The notes under the pieces are model-generated. The model had not been told where the DNA came from. It did no database searches and worked only from the letters and a program-made list of their open reading frames with translations. The translations under genes and the position numbers were made by a program. From Prototheca cutis (Eukaryota; Chlorophyta; Trebouxiophyceae; Chlorellales; Chlorellaceae): 64,000 nucleotides of DNA. This document shows, one piece after another, positions 16,897 to 29,474 of the stretch. The stretch is from contig BCIH01000007.1 in the NCBI GenBank assembly GCA_002897115.2, positions 894,227 to 958,226 on the forward strand. Reading direction: 5' to 3'. How positions within the stretch are numbered: the stretch's first letter is position 1; every line of letters starts with the position of its first letter.

Positions 16897-18348
16897 ACGC
16901 ACACGCCGCAAACAAAAAACACCGCAGAGTGGTATCGGATGGCTGAAACTTGTGAATGGCACGCCGCCACTCGGATGGCACGACACCGTGGCATACATGG
17001 TACTGCCGGTACTGCTGGTCGTTTCGCAGTACATCAGCCAGCGCATGGCACAGCCGCCGTCGCAGCACCAGGGTGATGGCACCGGGACACGCCACACATC
17101 CAATGCAACCACCAAGATCCTCCCCCTCATGATTGGTGCGTGCACTCTGTGTGCCTTTGCATGTGCTGCAAAGGTACCATTGGATGTAGCATTCTTCCCG
17201 CCGGGCCATGGGCAATCCCTGCTCGACAACATCTGGTCGACCTGTTTCCTGATTGGCAGTCCCCACACACAATGCCCCCCCTCCCCGGAACAACCTGCCA
17301 TCCATGCAGGCTGGTTTGCGCTGAGCGTACCGTCTGGACTGAGCCTCTACTGGCTTACGAACAACATCATCTCCACAACCCAACAGGCCTATCTTAGAAA
17401 GACCCTCGCCAAGCCAGCGGCGGCCCGGCCGCCGACACCAACGCTGCATGACCGGCGAGGTGGTAATGGAGCCTCGGGCCTCAGGGATGACGTCACATCA
17501 CGGCAGGATGGTGAGCCCCAAACACCGGTGCCGATGCATTCCTGCTTCTTTCCATAGGAGATCCCGATGCTCTAGGACTTTGGTAGTTGCGGGGATCGTG
17601 CTGGTTGGGGGGCTGTCAGGCAGGCCATTGGGGAAGGGCGAGCAATGTCACTCGCCAGACGCGCCCGGGGGGAGATAGGAAGCCCTGCCGAGCTTGCCCC
17701 GGGCGCTGACACCGGCTGCCTGAGGGCGCGGGTGCTCTGGCACATCAGTAGGCTTGATCCATGGAACCCTTGGTCTCAGCCCGGCATGGGCACGTGGCTC
17801 CTTGGCAGTTTCCCAATCCGGCAGCTGCATGCCGGCCGGGCGCAGGCCGCCGCTGCCACGGTGCCTGGCCGGGCGGGAGTGCATCTGCGCTGATCGGGAC
17901 AGCTCTTGTCCCGCACCTGCCGGGTGGCCAAACCCCCCCCCCCCCCCCGACCCGGGCTTTCTGATCCAGCGACATATTTTGGGGGGGAACATGCAACACC
18001 CCATGCCACCTGAGAGTTCTCCCACCTCAGATCCCCTCCCCCCCCAACAAACCCTAAACAGCAGGATCTAGCGAGCCTAGCCAAGGCATGCCGCCGCAAG
18101 CCCCCTCCACCCGGGGTCAACGATTCAAGGCCCTGCGTGCCAAGGAGCAGCTGCGTCGGAGTGAGGGCGAGCTGGGATTGGAGCCCGAGCGAGAGCCGAG
18201 CTCCAATGGGCGTGGAGGAGGTGGCGTGGCACTGCTGGGAAGGGACGATATGGGGGCTGAACTCAAGGTGCCTGACGCTCCGCCGGCGGTGATGCCGCGG
18301 CGCCTCGGCGACAGCGATGTCGAAGACAGCGACGAAGACGAGCTTTGA
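15377..18348 (+). CDS. ALB3: ALB3-type thylakoid membrane protein insertase (YidC/Oxa1 family)
   Basis: Inserts light-harvesting and other proteins into the thylakoid, with cpSRP. Eight exons (15377-15420, 15522-15589, 15703-15805, 15953-16486, 16625-16709, 16928-17135, 17310-17459, 18065-18348) join with matching phases to 491 residues. The start MALAPAVTGGLTRSR begins a basic, hydroxyl-rich transit peptide. The YidC core runs from SYGFSIILLTVLVKTMTWPL through the charged helix QPELRQLQHRY, NPLASLVPVLITIPVFIGLY, GFFWIPSLAGP, the helix AYMVLPVLLVVSQYISQ and KILPLMIGWFALSVPSGLSL. The basic segment RGQRFKALRAKEQLRR and acidic tail SDVEDSDEDEL fit the ALB3 C-terminus that recruits cpSRP43. Some introns carry (CA)n and C-run tracts. 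It points to a photosynthetic plastid. Confidence 0.93.
16858..16910. repeat. (CA)n microsatellite in an ALB3 intron
   Basis: Long CA tract with CG interruptions just before the acceptor of the exon that starts at 16928; it may serve as the polypyrimidine-poor end of that intron. Confidence 0.9.
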
Positions 18349-18622
18349 TGGATCTGGCATGCTTGGTTTGTAGTAGCTCTGGGAGGCCCGATAGATTAGC
18401 AAATATTGGACTTGAAAAGCGGATGCATGCACGTATCTCTGGACTGAGGCTCCTCTCTGCGTGGGCAATGGAGAGCATGTGGGTGGACAGGCAGTGCAGA
18501 GGAAGACCTTCCTCTCCCCGTGTCTGGTGAGCAACAACAAGGAATAAGCAGATGGATTGCCCAGGCAATGGGCTACACTCAATGGCGCCAGCATCACAGC
18601 ATGTTGCCAGCAACGACACCTG

Positions 18623-20194
18623 CTAGGTCACTGGCCGGAGCACGTCATCGAGCCAGGCGTGCACTGCAGCCCACATGGTGGGCGTGCACTCATGTGCCGT
18701 CTCGGGCTCGACAACGAGCTCCAGAGCGTCCACGGCGCCGGCGGCTTCGTAGGCATCCAGCGCCGGCTGCATGGCCGCATACACCCCCTACGGTTGTGAT
18801 GATGCAAGGTCCTCGGTTGGAATGTGTCCTTTGGATGCAGCAGAAGGCGGGTGCTCGAAGAAGCACCCGGCCATTCCATGTGCGGTGGGGAAGAGGTATG
18901 CCTGAACAACGAAAACCCCTCACCACCACCCACGCACGACATGCCTCGATGACGCAGCGGGGATCCTTGCCGCCATTGACGACAAGCAGCGGTCTGGGCG
19001 CGATTGCCGGCAGCGACTGCGGCGCATCAAATGCCGTCAGCAGTCCAGGAAGCAAGCGATCCCACACGGCCCGCACCACGTCCGCGTCGACGCTGGCATG
19101 ACCCAAATCCCGGGCAGCAGTTTCAAACACGAGGGGGATGCTGGCTACCCGGGCCTGGAACAGATCGCGATCCACAGCATACCTGTACTTGAGCGGTGGA
19201 TGGTTGGGTGGGTGGGTGGGTGGGTTCCCTAGGAGGGGATATGACACTGGGTCTTTCGCCCGAGGTCCATTCGGGTGCCGAGCGACGCACGTTCCTGAAG
19301 CAACATCTCCCCTTGCCCACAACCTCACAATACCATCGTACATCCCAAGAACAACAGATATCATGCACCTAAAGCACTGGACGCCGATCATGGGCGCAAC
19401 GGCTGCGACCCTGAGGTCGGCAGCAGCCCAGAGCCAGGCATGCATGCCGCCCAAGCTGACCCCCGTCACGCCAATGCGGCCGGGGTCAATTTCTTTGGCC
19501 CGGCAGCTGTGAAGGTGGTCCATGAGGCCCATGAGATCCCAGACGTTGTCTAGGAGGAAAGGACGCTCCCCCGACCCGTGCCAGGCGGCCACCAGTGCTT
19601 CTTGGTACACAGTAAAGTCTGCCCTCCCAGGTCCACGGTTCCGGCGTCCATGGTATCTGCAGTCCACGCAGACGGCGACATACCCTCGCTGCGCCAGTGC
19701 CATGACCTGGGGTGCCAGCGCATCCATGTTGCTGGATGTGGAATGGAGCAGCACCACGGTGGGCAGGGGCCCCGCGACCCCGGGCAGGCGTGCCAATCGT
19801 ACCGGCAGCCAGGCCTGCGGGCTCTCGGGGCCTGACTCGGCTGCAGGATCCGTCCGAAGCTCAAACTCCTCTACATCCAGCCCTGAATTATGTGTTTTGT
19901 CAGGAAATGGCAGTCAGTAACCCCATGCATCTGCCCTACGCAGTGGAGAACGGCCAGCAGCCAGCAAAACAAATGGGCAGTGGACACGACGCCAATGGGG
20001 CAGGAGAATACGAATCTACGAAACAGCATGGGTGTGGGGTTCGCACTGGATAACCAGCTCCGACCTTGAAGCAAGGCCGGCGGTGGGTGCCTTGGGCCAG
20101 TCTGCCGATACAGGATAGTGGCTGGCCTGGGCCTGCCTCTAGCGACACTGTCCAACAGCGCCTCACGGGCGCGCTGAGCCGCTTCCAACGCCAT
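18623..20194 (-). CDS. Alpha/beta hydrolase (dienelactone hydrolase/acetyl-esterase type)
   Basis: Four exons (20194-20065, 19882-19369, 19182-18924, 18787-18623) give 355 residues. The hydrolase core starts with PTVVLLHSTSSNMDAL, where LLHS forms the oxyanion region. The nucleophile elbow is GVTGVSLGGMHAW (Ser), the acid is probably the Asp of VVNGGKDPRC, and the histidine lies in ETAHECTPTMW near the C-terminus, so the triad is complete. NVWDLMGLMDHLH and the family order fit the DLH/prolyl-oligopeptidase-like esterases. The last donor (after VEACRAWVV-type sequence) was chosen for phase and a GTGAGG consensus. Substrate cannot be predicted. The N-terminal 45 residues are helical and lack a clear signal peptide. 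It is convergent with ALB3. Confidence 0.85.
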
Positions 20195-21736
20195 GGTAAT
20201 GTACGGTAATTTCACTCACAGCAGCGCTTGTGCGGACAGCATGCTGTTTCGACCTGTAATGGCAACGCTGATACACTGGGGAAGGACCAGTCCCTTGCCA
20301 CCCACCCAAGATCGATACGCGGCAAAGAGTCGCCCTTGCGGCGCACACGGCAGCAAAATGTTCACATCTCCTATTTTAATAACGCAGGCAATATTGTGGG
20401 GTACTATTAGCGCGTGACCTGTCGGCGAGTTGGTGAACAAAATGATCTACGATTGTGATTTTGTGGTTTGTGATTTCATCCGGCACCCGATCCTCGGGCA
20501 GGCACCGGGTGCCATGCCATGCTACCACAGATCTGGACGAGCCTCCATATACGATGGCCGGAGAGCACTTCCAATCAGCTGTCGCTGCAAACAAGGAACT
20601 GTTCAGTGCCGCGCTTGCGTCCTTGAAGTGACTCCCCTCGCAATGCACGGAGTGGATGAACCCCCAAAGATGAGACGCTTGTATGATGAGCCCGACTGCT
20701 GCCAAGGCCATGCCTTTGGTGTCATGGTTGGGCAATGATTGTCTTCATAGTTTTCAATCATACGGGGGTGGCTCATGTGCGTGAGCGGGCGCTGTTGCTC
20801 GGAGCGAGTTCCAGCCTGGCGCTGTGCAGTTCACTTGGGCCAGTGGCCGCAGCTTGGAGGCCACGCACACACCGCGGGGCCAGGCGGTGACGACACATAG
20901 CCAAAGTAGAGGCGGACGTATCACGTCGCCACTGACATGAAGCTCGGCTCGAGGAACGGATATCCGAGCCTGCCCGGTGTGTTGGCCTCCCTGCTGATGG
21001 ACCCTTGCTGGCAAGCAGCACTTGCTCAACAGCGCCCCGGGTTTGGGGGGGGAGGGGGGGCAATCCGGCTTCCTGGTTTCATGAGATGCTCATCCGATCC
21101 ATGATATTTCGATCCTGGACCTGCTTTCACGTGGCCTGGTGGCGGGGAGCCGATGAGGAACATGAAAAGGCCGATCCTATGTCGTGTTCCTTGCTGGGCT
21201 GTGCTCCTTCTTTGGTGCTGTTCATCGGGCGGCGCTCACATGATGGAGAACACACAAAGGGGCCTGACGATGCCGAGAGCTGTTGCAAATAGAAAGGAAT
21301 GTCCCGAGGCCCCATGTCCTTCCCCTGAACTTGATTTTTTTCTTGGATTATCAGGTCCTCGGGCTGTGACGACCGCTGCTTCAGATGCCGCATGGATGGT
21401 TCTGTGTTGGTGTTGGACGGTCTTTCCAAGGGTCGGAATGGGTGTCTCATGGAACTGGCATTGGCCCTGGCATTTCCGCATGTCGTCGACGGCTCTTGGG
21501 AACGACGTGGGCCGGAGCCGGCTTGTCTGGCCCCGCTCCACTCCTGGCAGCTGTGCTGAACCTGTGATTACAAAGAGGTCTGCGAGGCACCGGGTCGCCC
21601 AGCCAGCCTGGACAGACGGAAGGCCGGGGCTGCCGATGAACGCCCATCAAACTACTCTTGATATGAGGTTCCTCCCCGTCTTGCCCACACAGATACTGCA
21701 TTGCCAGTCTGCCATCCACATACTAGAACCCACAAA
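20195..21736. other. Intergenic, no gene supported
   Basis: About 1.5 kb between the hydrolase start and the PRPF6 3' end. Base composition is less GC-rich than in the genes, and open frames are short and low in coding character on both strands. It should hold the hydrolase promoter. Confidence 0.6.
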
Positions 21737-24700
21737 CTACAGTGGGTCTTCTTTATCAATCACGGCGGCCAGACGCTTGAGCAGGGTTTCGACTGGAACG
21801 TGTGCGTTGGCAAGGTCCTTTGCCAGCACGTTCCAGCGCTCGCCTCGCCGGGGTTCGGCCGCGACGGCGCGGGTGAGCACGGCGGCTTGGGCTTCGGGGG
21901 TTCCATGGGCGGCTTCGAATTTGAGGTAGGCGGCCCATGCGTCTCCCGATTCCGGGTCCAGGGTCACCGCGCGCTCCAACCACGCCCGCGCCTTGTCCAC
22001 CTTGCGCTCCTGAACAAAGAGCTGCGCGACTGCGGCCACGACGCGGGGGTCGTCGTTGCAGCGTTTGAGCGCGTCGACGCTCCTGCTCTTGCGGGAAGGG
22101 CGCGGCGCCACGCGGATGGCCTCGGCCCACAGCGCCCCGGCGTCGGGGCAGTCTTGCAGCGCACGAGCCAGCAGCGCCTCGGACGCCTTGGCGTTGCCGG
22201 CGCGAGCCTCCATACGCATGGCCGCGAGCCACAGCTCAGGCGTCTGGGGGTTTTTCAACCGCGCCTGCTCCAGTAGAGCGCGGCCACGGGCTGCGAGAGT
22301 CGAGGTTTTGATGTAGACCATGAAAACCGGAGGTTCGACAGGCACACACCGACAGACAAACAGGTTCAGGCCCCACACACACAGCCTACCGAGTTGGCCC
22401 TGGCGTTCTTCGAGCCTGGCGGCGGCAATCCAGAGTGGGACGCAGTCGGGGCACCGGCCCAACCCTGCGGCATAGGCTGCCCTCGCAGCTGGCGCATCCT
22501 TCACGCGTTCCTCCAGCTGTCCCGCCATGATGTGCAGCTTCCAGGCCGTCGGGTGACGCTGGATGCCTTGGTGCAGGAGGTCGCGCTCCGCGGGGGTATC
22601 CCCCGCCTCGCGCTCGACCGTCGCGCTCTTCATCCACACGCGTGGTGTCGACGCGGGCGGGTGCTGCCGCGCCTTGGCCAGCAGGGCCCGCGCCCGGGCC
22701 AGCTCCCGCGCCTCGAATTCCACCTTGAACGCCGCGAGCCAGATGTCTTCGGCGTCGGGGTTGCGAAGGAACGCCTCCTCCAGCACCGCACGGGCCCCCG
22801 GGACGTCGCCCGACCGCCACTTTTCCCTCGCGGCCATCAGCCACAGCACCTCGGCGCGCGGACAGTACTGCACCGCCCGGGCAAGCAGCGCGTCCAGCGC
22901 TTCCGGCGTCCCATGCGCGCGCTCGAGCTCTGCCGCACGACGCCACACGGATTTTTTGGAGGGAAACGTCGCCGTCGCCGCGGCCAGCAATGCACGGGCG
23001 GTTTCCACGGCCCCCTTGCGTTCAAATTCCTCGGCATCGGCCAGCCAGGTGCGTTTGCGGTCGGCTTCCTCGATGCCCTCGCCCACAACAGCAGCGACGA
23101 TGGCACGGCAGGTGGCTGGAAAGGGCGGCGTGGCACGCTCGGCGGCCTCGGCCTCGCCCAGCCACCAGTCACGGTCGATGAGGACGCCGTTGGCTGCCAG
23201 GGATTTCAGGGCGCGGGGGATGATTTTCCCGGGCATGCCCTCGTTGCCCGCACTTTCTTCCAACTTTGATGCCGTGACCCAGACCTCGGCGCTGGTCGGC
23301 ACGGCCTGCCGCGCGCGGTTGAGCACCTTCTGCGCGCCCTTGTAACTCTCCAGACGCGCCAGCGCCAGCCACAGCTCGACGTGTTGCGGGCAGCACTCCA
23401 CCGCGCGCGACAGCAGCACTCGGGCATCGTCCTCGTCCGAAAGTTCGACTGCAGCCTTCCACAGCCTCACCGACTGCGGAATGCGTTCCAAAGCACGCAG
23501 GAGTACCCGCTTGCGTGCATCTGTTGTGCCCTCTAGTTTCGCAGCCGCCATCCAGAGCGCCACGGATTCCGGCAGCGCCGCGACACCTCTCGCTAGAATC
23601 GCCTTGCCGCTCTCGGGCGGGTGCAGGCGTGCCGCCTCCAGCCACACGTCCACGTAGCCGGGGGCCAGCTCGCAGCCCTTGAGTGCCAGCTCGCGCGCTG
23701 CGGGCAGCTTCCCGGCAACTTCCTCTAGCCGTGCCGCCGCCACCCACCCCGGCCCGTGGCCGGGGTTTGTCCGGATCACGCTCTTCAGCAGCAGCCGCGC
23801 TTTCTTAATGTCGCTGATCTCCGCATCGGATTTCAAGGTCACCGATTTGAGGTCTGTCAGGTATCCCTTGGGGTCTACCACCGTCTGGCCCGTGACCGAG
23901 TCGGACAGACGATCCAGTTTCAGTTGGACCACCGTGTTGCGCCCCGCACCCATCGCGGTCAGGCTCGTGGCCGCGCCCCCGGGGGTATCCAGCCCGGCCC
24001 CAGGGTCCAGACTCCGGACGGTGCCCGCGGCGCCCACCGTCCCGGCAGCCCCGGACAGCAGCGAGTCGGGCGCCGGGGTGAAGATCTCGGCCCGTTTCTG
24101 GCGCTTGACCGTCGTGTCGCCAATCTCAGGGATGGACTCCCAGTCAGACTCAGCCAGATTTTCCAATCCATGCTTGAGGTCCTTGAACATGTCCCCAATC
24201 TTCGGATTGGCAGCCCGGAAACGCTGCACGTCCTCCCGCACCTTGGCCTCTCGGTGGTCCTGGCTTTGATGAAGGGGGTCATTGGCTCCTTGATTTGCAG
24301 TTGGTTGGTTCATGGGTGGGCTTGCGACAGGTTGGGGCAACTCACCAAAAAAACACACGAAACACTCCCCCTCCCAAACATGTGCACCTTGCGCCGCTCG
24401 TCCATTCGCCCCTCGACCTTGTCCCAGACGGCGTCTGCCTCGCGGTCCTCATCATCATAGGCCCCTGTGCCGGCCAGCACACCGCCGTCGTTGCCCAGGA
24501 ACTCGTCAAACTTGGTCTCGTCCTCCTGGGGCTGCGCAGGGCAGGAGAGGGGGGCAAGGCGTTCGGACGGCCACAGGGCACAACACCTCAGGCTCCAAGC
24601 ATGCCGGTGCCGGCGTCGCGTCCATGTACACAGTCCCCCATATGCATTCCTCGTCCAAAACAACGGGCACCACATGCTCATCTACCCCGCGTGCAGTGCC

Positions 24701-24894
24701 CACGATTGCCATCGCCTTGCCTGAGCGCCCATGTCCGGGGCGGGCATGGAAGGCCCGATATCCGAGCGGGTGGTGAAGCCCGTGGCTCCACGTCCCAGGC
24801 CCGGCACATAGTTTGCGGGGGCTTTGAGAGAGTTGAAGTCTATCTTGGCCCCCGGGGCCTGTGGAGGCCGGGGAGGGGGTGGCAGCAGCGACAT
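21737..24894 (-). CDS. PRPF6: Pre-mRNA processing factor 6 (U5 snRNP, tri-snRNP bridge)
   Basis: Spliceosome protein that bridges U5 and U4/U6 snRNPs (Prp6; STABILIZED1 in plants). Exons 24894-24721, 24531-24388, 24259-22390 and 22290-21737 give 913 residues, near the usual 940. The N-terminal part has the family signatures [49 protein letters not shown] and [17 protein letters not shown]. From about residue 290 the chain is a long array of HAT/TPR repeats (for example [20 protein letters not shown] and [16 protein letters not shown]), as expected. The first intron is GC-AG (CTCAG then GCAAGG). The third intron is a multiple of three without a stop, so an unspliced reading looks continuous. 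Divergent from UGP3. Confidence 0.95.
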
Positions 24895-25309
24895 CGCTGG
24901 CCACCCACGCCTGAGCCCACGCTCACCGCCTCCCGCTGCGCATGCAAAGTCAGAATGTGTCGTTACAGTCGATGACTACAATGCCGGGACTGTGCATGCG
25001 CTCGAGGCCCTGAAGGCAAAGGCGACTGGGATGGGAACAAGGAAGAGGAGCGAATCCTCCCCTCCGTCGGTGGTGGATCCACGTGGGTGGGACGACCGTC
25101 CCGGGGCCCCCGACGTCCTGCCGCATCCGCGAAGGGAATATGCCAGACCATAGCAAACGCAGCTCAGGGACATCTTTTTCAGCAGTATGTAATGAGTAGC
25201 CTTTGAAATAGTGAAGAGTGGAACTCCGTTGGTACCACGCCCCCTGGCCACAATTTAGGGCAGTGACAACCACCAGTTTCATGTGATCAGGCTGACAGAG
25301 GGGAGGGCG
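24895..25309. promoter_or_regulatory. Shared divergent promoter of PRPF6 and UGP3
   Basis: 415 bases between the two start codons, so both promoters must lie here. No TATA box or known motif stands out. Confidence 0.45.
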
Positions 25310-28300
25310 ATGGCGAGCTGTGCGCCCTGTGGCGTTGCCCACAGACAGCTGCGCCCATGGAGCAAGCCTCAGGCCTCCACAGCTGGGCGCATGCAGCTGG
25401 TTTGTCGGGCATCTGGTGTGCGCGACCCGGAGCCCGGCAAGGGCCACGGCCCCACCTGGCGGACGTACAAGGCCGAGGCAGTGCCCTCCTGCGCCGAGCC
25501 TCTTAGCTCCTTCACCGTGCTTGGCGTCGAGGGCGATTTGAGGACCCAGCTCTGGCGCCTCGAGAACCTCGTCGCGCGGCTTCACGCAGCCCCTTCGTAC
25601 ACTGAAAAGGTAAACAATGAACCCTGGCCTGAAGTCAACCTTGGGGCATTGCCCTGCCCTGACCTTTCCCTTGTTGTCCCTGTTTCTGGTGGCCAGTGGA
25701 TGTGTTTCCTCACGAGGATCATACCGTCATCTGCTGTGCAGCTGGAGGTTGTGCTCGGCCTGCCAGAGACCACCAGCTTCCTCAGCGGCTCCAGGTATGA
25801 CCACGCCAGTTTGGTGGGCTTTTGGATCGATGTTCAGTTTGCGGCTGCAGGGGCGAGCAATCAGTTGGGAATCGTTGATGTGAACGAGTTCCTTGCACAT
25901 GCATCATGGTGTCATCTCGTTTTCTCTGCGAACGCAATGCAAACACAGATGTGTTTGGCGGTGGGCTCTCAATGGCCCGGTCGACTCGATAGTTACGTGC
26001 CATGCTCGCATGCAAATCCCCCCGCTTCTTCCGTTTAGAAAATCAATCCCACCCACCCAGCAAACACCCTACCCCACTGCCATGCGCAGGGACGGCCGGA
26101 CAGTGGGCCGACAGCTCCCCAAGCTCTCGGTTCGTGAAGCCTACCTGCTGTTGATACTGGTGCCGCTGGGCCAGGGCCATGTGCTGCGGGACGCGCCGGC
26201 CGAGCCCGGCGTGGGCAAGGCCTTCCCCGCGCTGCTGCGTTCGCTGTCTGGCGTGGAGGCGGCGTATGAAGCTCTGGGAGGCCTGGCCGGCTACCAGCTG
26301 CAGTGCCTGCGGCTGCTGGTTGAGGGCCGGGAGGAGATGGAGGCTAGCGCGCCAGTAGCTCCGGGAGGTGGGGGCGTGGCGGTCGGTGCAACGACTGCGT
26401 TCTCCACAACTGCAGTCAGCACACCATTCGAGAGTAAACAGCGGCCGCCCCGGCTGTTGGTCCCACGGGGCCTTCGACTTCACGGCACGGACGACGGCAG
26501 CCGACGCGACGCACGACAAGCAGTAGCAGCAGGCCTACGCGGCGTACCACACATGGCCGAAATCTGGCCCATCGGCGGCTGCGGCGACCGGCTGGGTCTG
26601 AGCTGCAAGTCCACGGGGCAGGGCCTCCCGGCTGCGCTCCTCCGTGTCGCAGGCCGCACGCTCCTGGAGACGCTGGTGCTGGACACGACCGCGAGGGAAT
26701 ACCTGTACTGGAAGGTCTACGCCCGGGGTTCTGGAGTCGGGTTTGATAGCAGTGGTGGGACCGATCATGGGGATGCGGAGCTGCCACACTGGTGTCAGGG
26801 CGCAGGTGCACCTGTCTCGGTGCCCGCAGCCCCCCGGCCCCCCTCCCCCACCCGGCCACTGCCCGGCATGGATACGCCGCACACGCCCATTGCGCTGATG
26901 ACGAGTGCGGCCAAGGGCAACCACGGCCGCGTGGCGGAGCTGTGTGAATCCAAGGGCTGGTTTGGCCGCGGGCGCAGCGGGTTCAAGCTGTTCCAGCAGC
27001 CCCTGGTTCCCGTTGTCATGGCTGGCGACGGGCGCTGGGTGCTGTCGGGGCCCTTGCAGCCGGCAATGAAGCCCGGAGGTCACGGCGTGGTGTGGGGTCT
27101 GATGCTGGACGCCGGGGTCTACGGCTGGCTCGAGGGCCGCGGCCGGACCGCCGCCACGCTGCGTCAGATCAGCAATCCAATCGCAGGAACGGATGACACG
27201 ATGCTGGCGCTGGCGGGACGCGGCCTCGCAGGGCGCAAGGCCTTTGGGTTTGCCTCCTGCGAACGCGTCGTCGGCGCGGCCGAGGGCGTCAACGTCCTGG
27301 TTTGTCGCGACGGGCCTGTCACAGCTGGTAGTGACGCTGGTTCTGACCGCATGGACCACGGCCTCGCTGGCCGCCATCAGACGACATATGCCGTTTCCAA
27401 TGTAGAGTACACCGAGTTTGCGCGGCATGGCGTGCAGGAGACGCTGTGCGAGTCGGGCAGTGGGCACAGCGCCTTCCCGGCCAATGCCAACTTGATCTAC
27501 GTCGACCTCAAGGTGAGCAAGAGCGGGACTTCTATTTGTGTGGGGGGGTTGTACGGTCGGGTATCGATCAATGCCACGTCGTCCACACAATCTTTCCCGC
27601 GCAAATACGATCCCAAACGCGATCCCACACACACCCCAGGCTGCGGAGAGCGTGGTTCGGGGGGCCATGGCAGATCTGGACGTCAGGGGGCTGCTGCCCG
27701 GTCTGATTCTCAACACGAGCAAGCGCGTGGCTGTGTGTGCCGACGGGGTTACCGCAGCCCCCTCCGTGGCTCCGGGGACGATGCAGAGCATGCCCGCGGG
27801 TCGACTGGAGTGCACGATGCAAAACCTGGCAGACTGCTTCGCCGCGCCGCTGCCTGCGGCGCCGCACGACCGCGCCGGGGCCGATGCCCTGCCGACTTTT
27901 TTAGTGACGAATCAGCGACGCAAGGTTACGTCATCGGCCAAGCGAGCGGCCCGACCGGGGTCCACGGCCATCCACCAGACCCCGCCAGGCTGCTTTTATG
28001 ACATGCAAGCCAATGCAGCAGATTTGTTGAAGCAATGCGGCTTTGATGCGCCGGAACCGGGCCCTGTCGCGGACTACCTTGCCAACGGTCCTCAACTCAT
28101 CTTCCTGTTCCACCCTGCGCTGGGCCCACTGTGGAGCGTGGTCGCGCAGAAGCTTCGCGGCGGTCGCATCGCCCCCCGCTCAGAGCTGCAGCTCGAGGTC
28201 GCTGAAGCCGATGTGCAGGGCCTCCATCTGGACGGCTCGGTGCGGGTGCTCGCCGATGCCGTCATGGGACACCTCGAGCCCGACTGGCTGACCGGTGCAG

Positions 28301-28809
28301 GTGGTGATGAGGACAGTTGTTGTGGTGGCCTGGCCGCCGCTCCCTCAGAAAAGACGATGCTCAACACCAGCGAGAGTGTCGGCAGCAGCAGGAGCGTCGC
28401 CACAAGCACCTTCCAGGCACCGCCTCCGCCACCGCGGCTGCGGTTCAGCGACCGGTGCGGGCGTGTGCGGCTGTCCAACGTGATCGTACGCAATCGCGGC
28501 ATCGACTGGGAGAGCCCTGGCAACGTTTACTGGAGCCATGCTGTCGACCGGCACGAGTGCTGCCTGATCGTGCTGCATGGCACCGCCGAATTCGAGGCCT
28601 GGGATGTCGTTCTTGCCGGCGACTTGCATTTTGAAGTTCCCGACGGCCACCGCATGACCGTCACGCCAAGCACTGCTGGTTCTGGTGGCGGTGGGTATGC
28701 CGTGTCACTCACGCCCCTGTCCGACCCATCCTGGACCTGGGACTATGCTCTGGGCTCAGATGGCACCGCGATCCAGCTCACCAGGCAGTGCCACGACTCT
28801 CGCGCCTGA
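25310..28809 (+). CDS. UGP3: Plastid UDP-glucose pyrophosphorylase 3 (sulfolipid synthesis)
   Basis: Makes UDP-glucose from UTP and glucose-1-phosphate in the chloroplast for sulfoquinovosyl diacylglycerol. Exons 25310-25609, 25697-25794, 26090-26727, 26830-27512 and 27640-28809 join in phase to 962 residues. The start gives a Ser/Arg-rich transit peptide (MASCAPCGVAHRQLRPWSKP). The N-terminal helical part contains VEAAYEALGGLAGYQ. The nucleotidyltransferase core has MAEIWPIGGCGDRLGL (nucleotide loop), TPIALMTSAAKGNH, WFGRGRSGFKLFQQPLVP, KPGGHGVVWGLM, RQISNPIAGTDDT, GFASCERVVGAAEGVNV and VEYTEF. The C-terminal beta region keeps VLHGTAEFEAWDVV and HFEVPDGHRM. This domain order is specific to UGP3 rather than cytosolic UGPases. 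Two short Ala/Pro-rich inserts are lineage features. Confidence 0.94.
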
Positions 28810-29474
28810 GGTCGACGGGGCATCTCCATGTATTCTGATCCCCACACTGAGACGCCGGCACCTCATCCCCCAAGCATCTCTCCAGGCACTCAGACGCATT
28901 CACAAATACAACCTGTACGCCTTTCTTTTGTTCGCGCCGGGTCAGCACCGTATGCCTGCTCGTATCAGCGCCTGTCTTCTTTTGTCGACTCTTTGTCATG
29001 TCGTAGTGTCTGTTTCCCCGGCTGTATTGGAGTGGGGTTCGTGGCGCTTCCAACCGCCGTGGAACACACAAGTATGGTGAACCGCTGTGACGCCCAACTC
29101 CCCTGCATGAGAAGAAAAGACCTGCTGGATCCGGTGCTGTGGAGGACCGTCCGTCCATCCCTGTGTGGCGTCCACCCAAACTGCACTGCACTGTGTATCT
29201 CCAGTGCACCTGCCGAAATATTCTACCCTTTGCGAGGTAGTCCACTGTTTTTCTTTTTGACCCCAGAGTGGGTGATCTGTTCCAACATTTGTAGACGCCG
29301 ACCGAGTGACAGGTGCATGATAGGGAATGGCGCAGTGGTGGCAGGGGAAGCATTGACTGTGAATGGAACATCGGCCTGCCAGCAATATGCCCTGGGTACA
29401 ACACAAGAGGTTAGCACACCTGCCCCATTGGTACGGTCGGTGGGGGGGGCTGCCTGGAATCCTACTGCCCCCCC
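28810..29474. other. Intergenic between convergent UGP3 and RFC4
   Basis: 665 bases holding both 3' flanks; no ORF or repeat is supported. Confidence 0.7.

Noticed and set aside
21737..24358. A single 873-codon ORF for PRPF6 starting [11 protein letters not shown]
   Set aside because: Its start and the block [14 protein letters not shown] are intron; conserved N-terminal exons continue upstream with matching phases, and the internal in-frame intron has proper borders.
26535..27815. 426-codon minus-strand ORF opposite UGP3
   Set aside because: A shadow of the GC-rich UGP3 exons, which match a known family on the plus strand.
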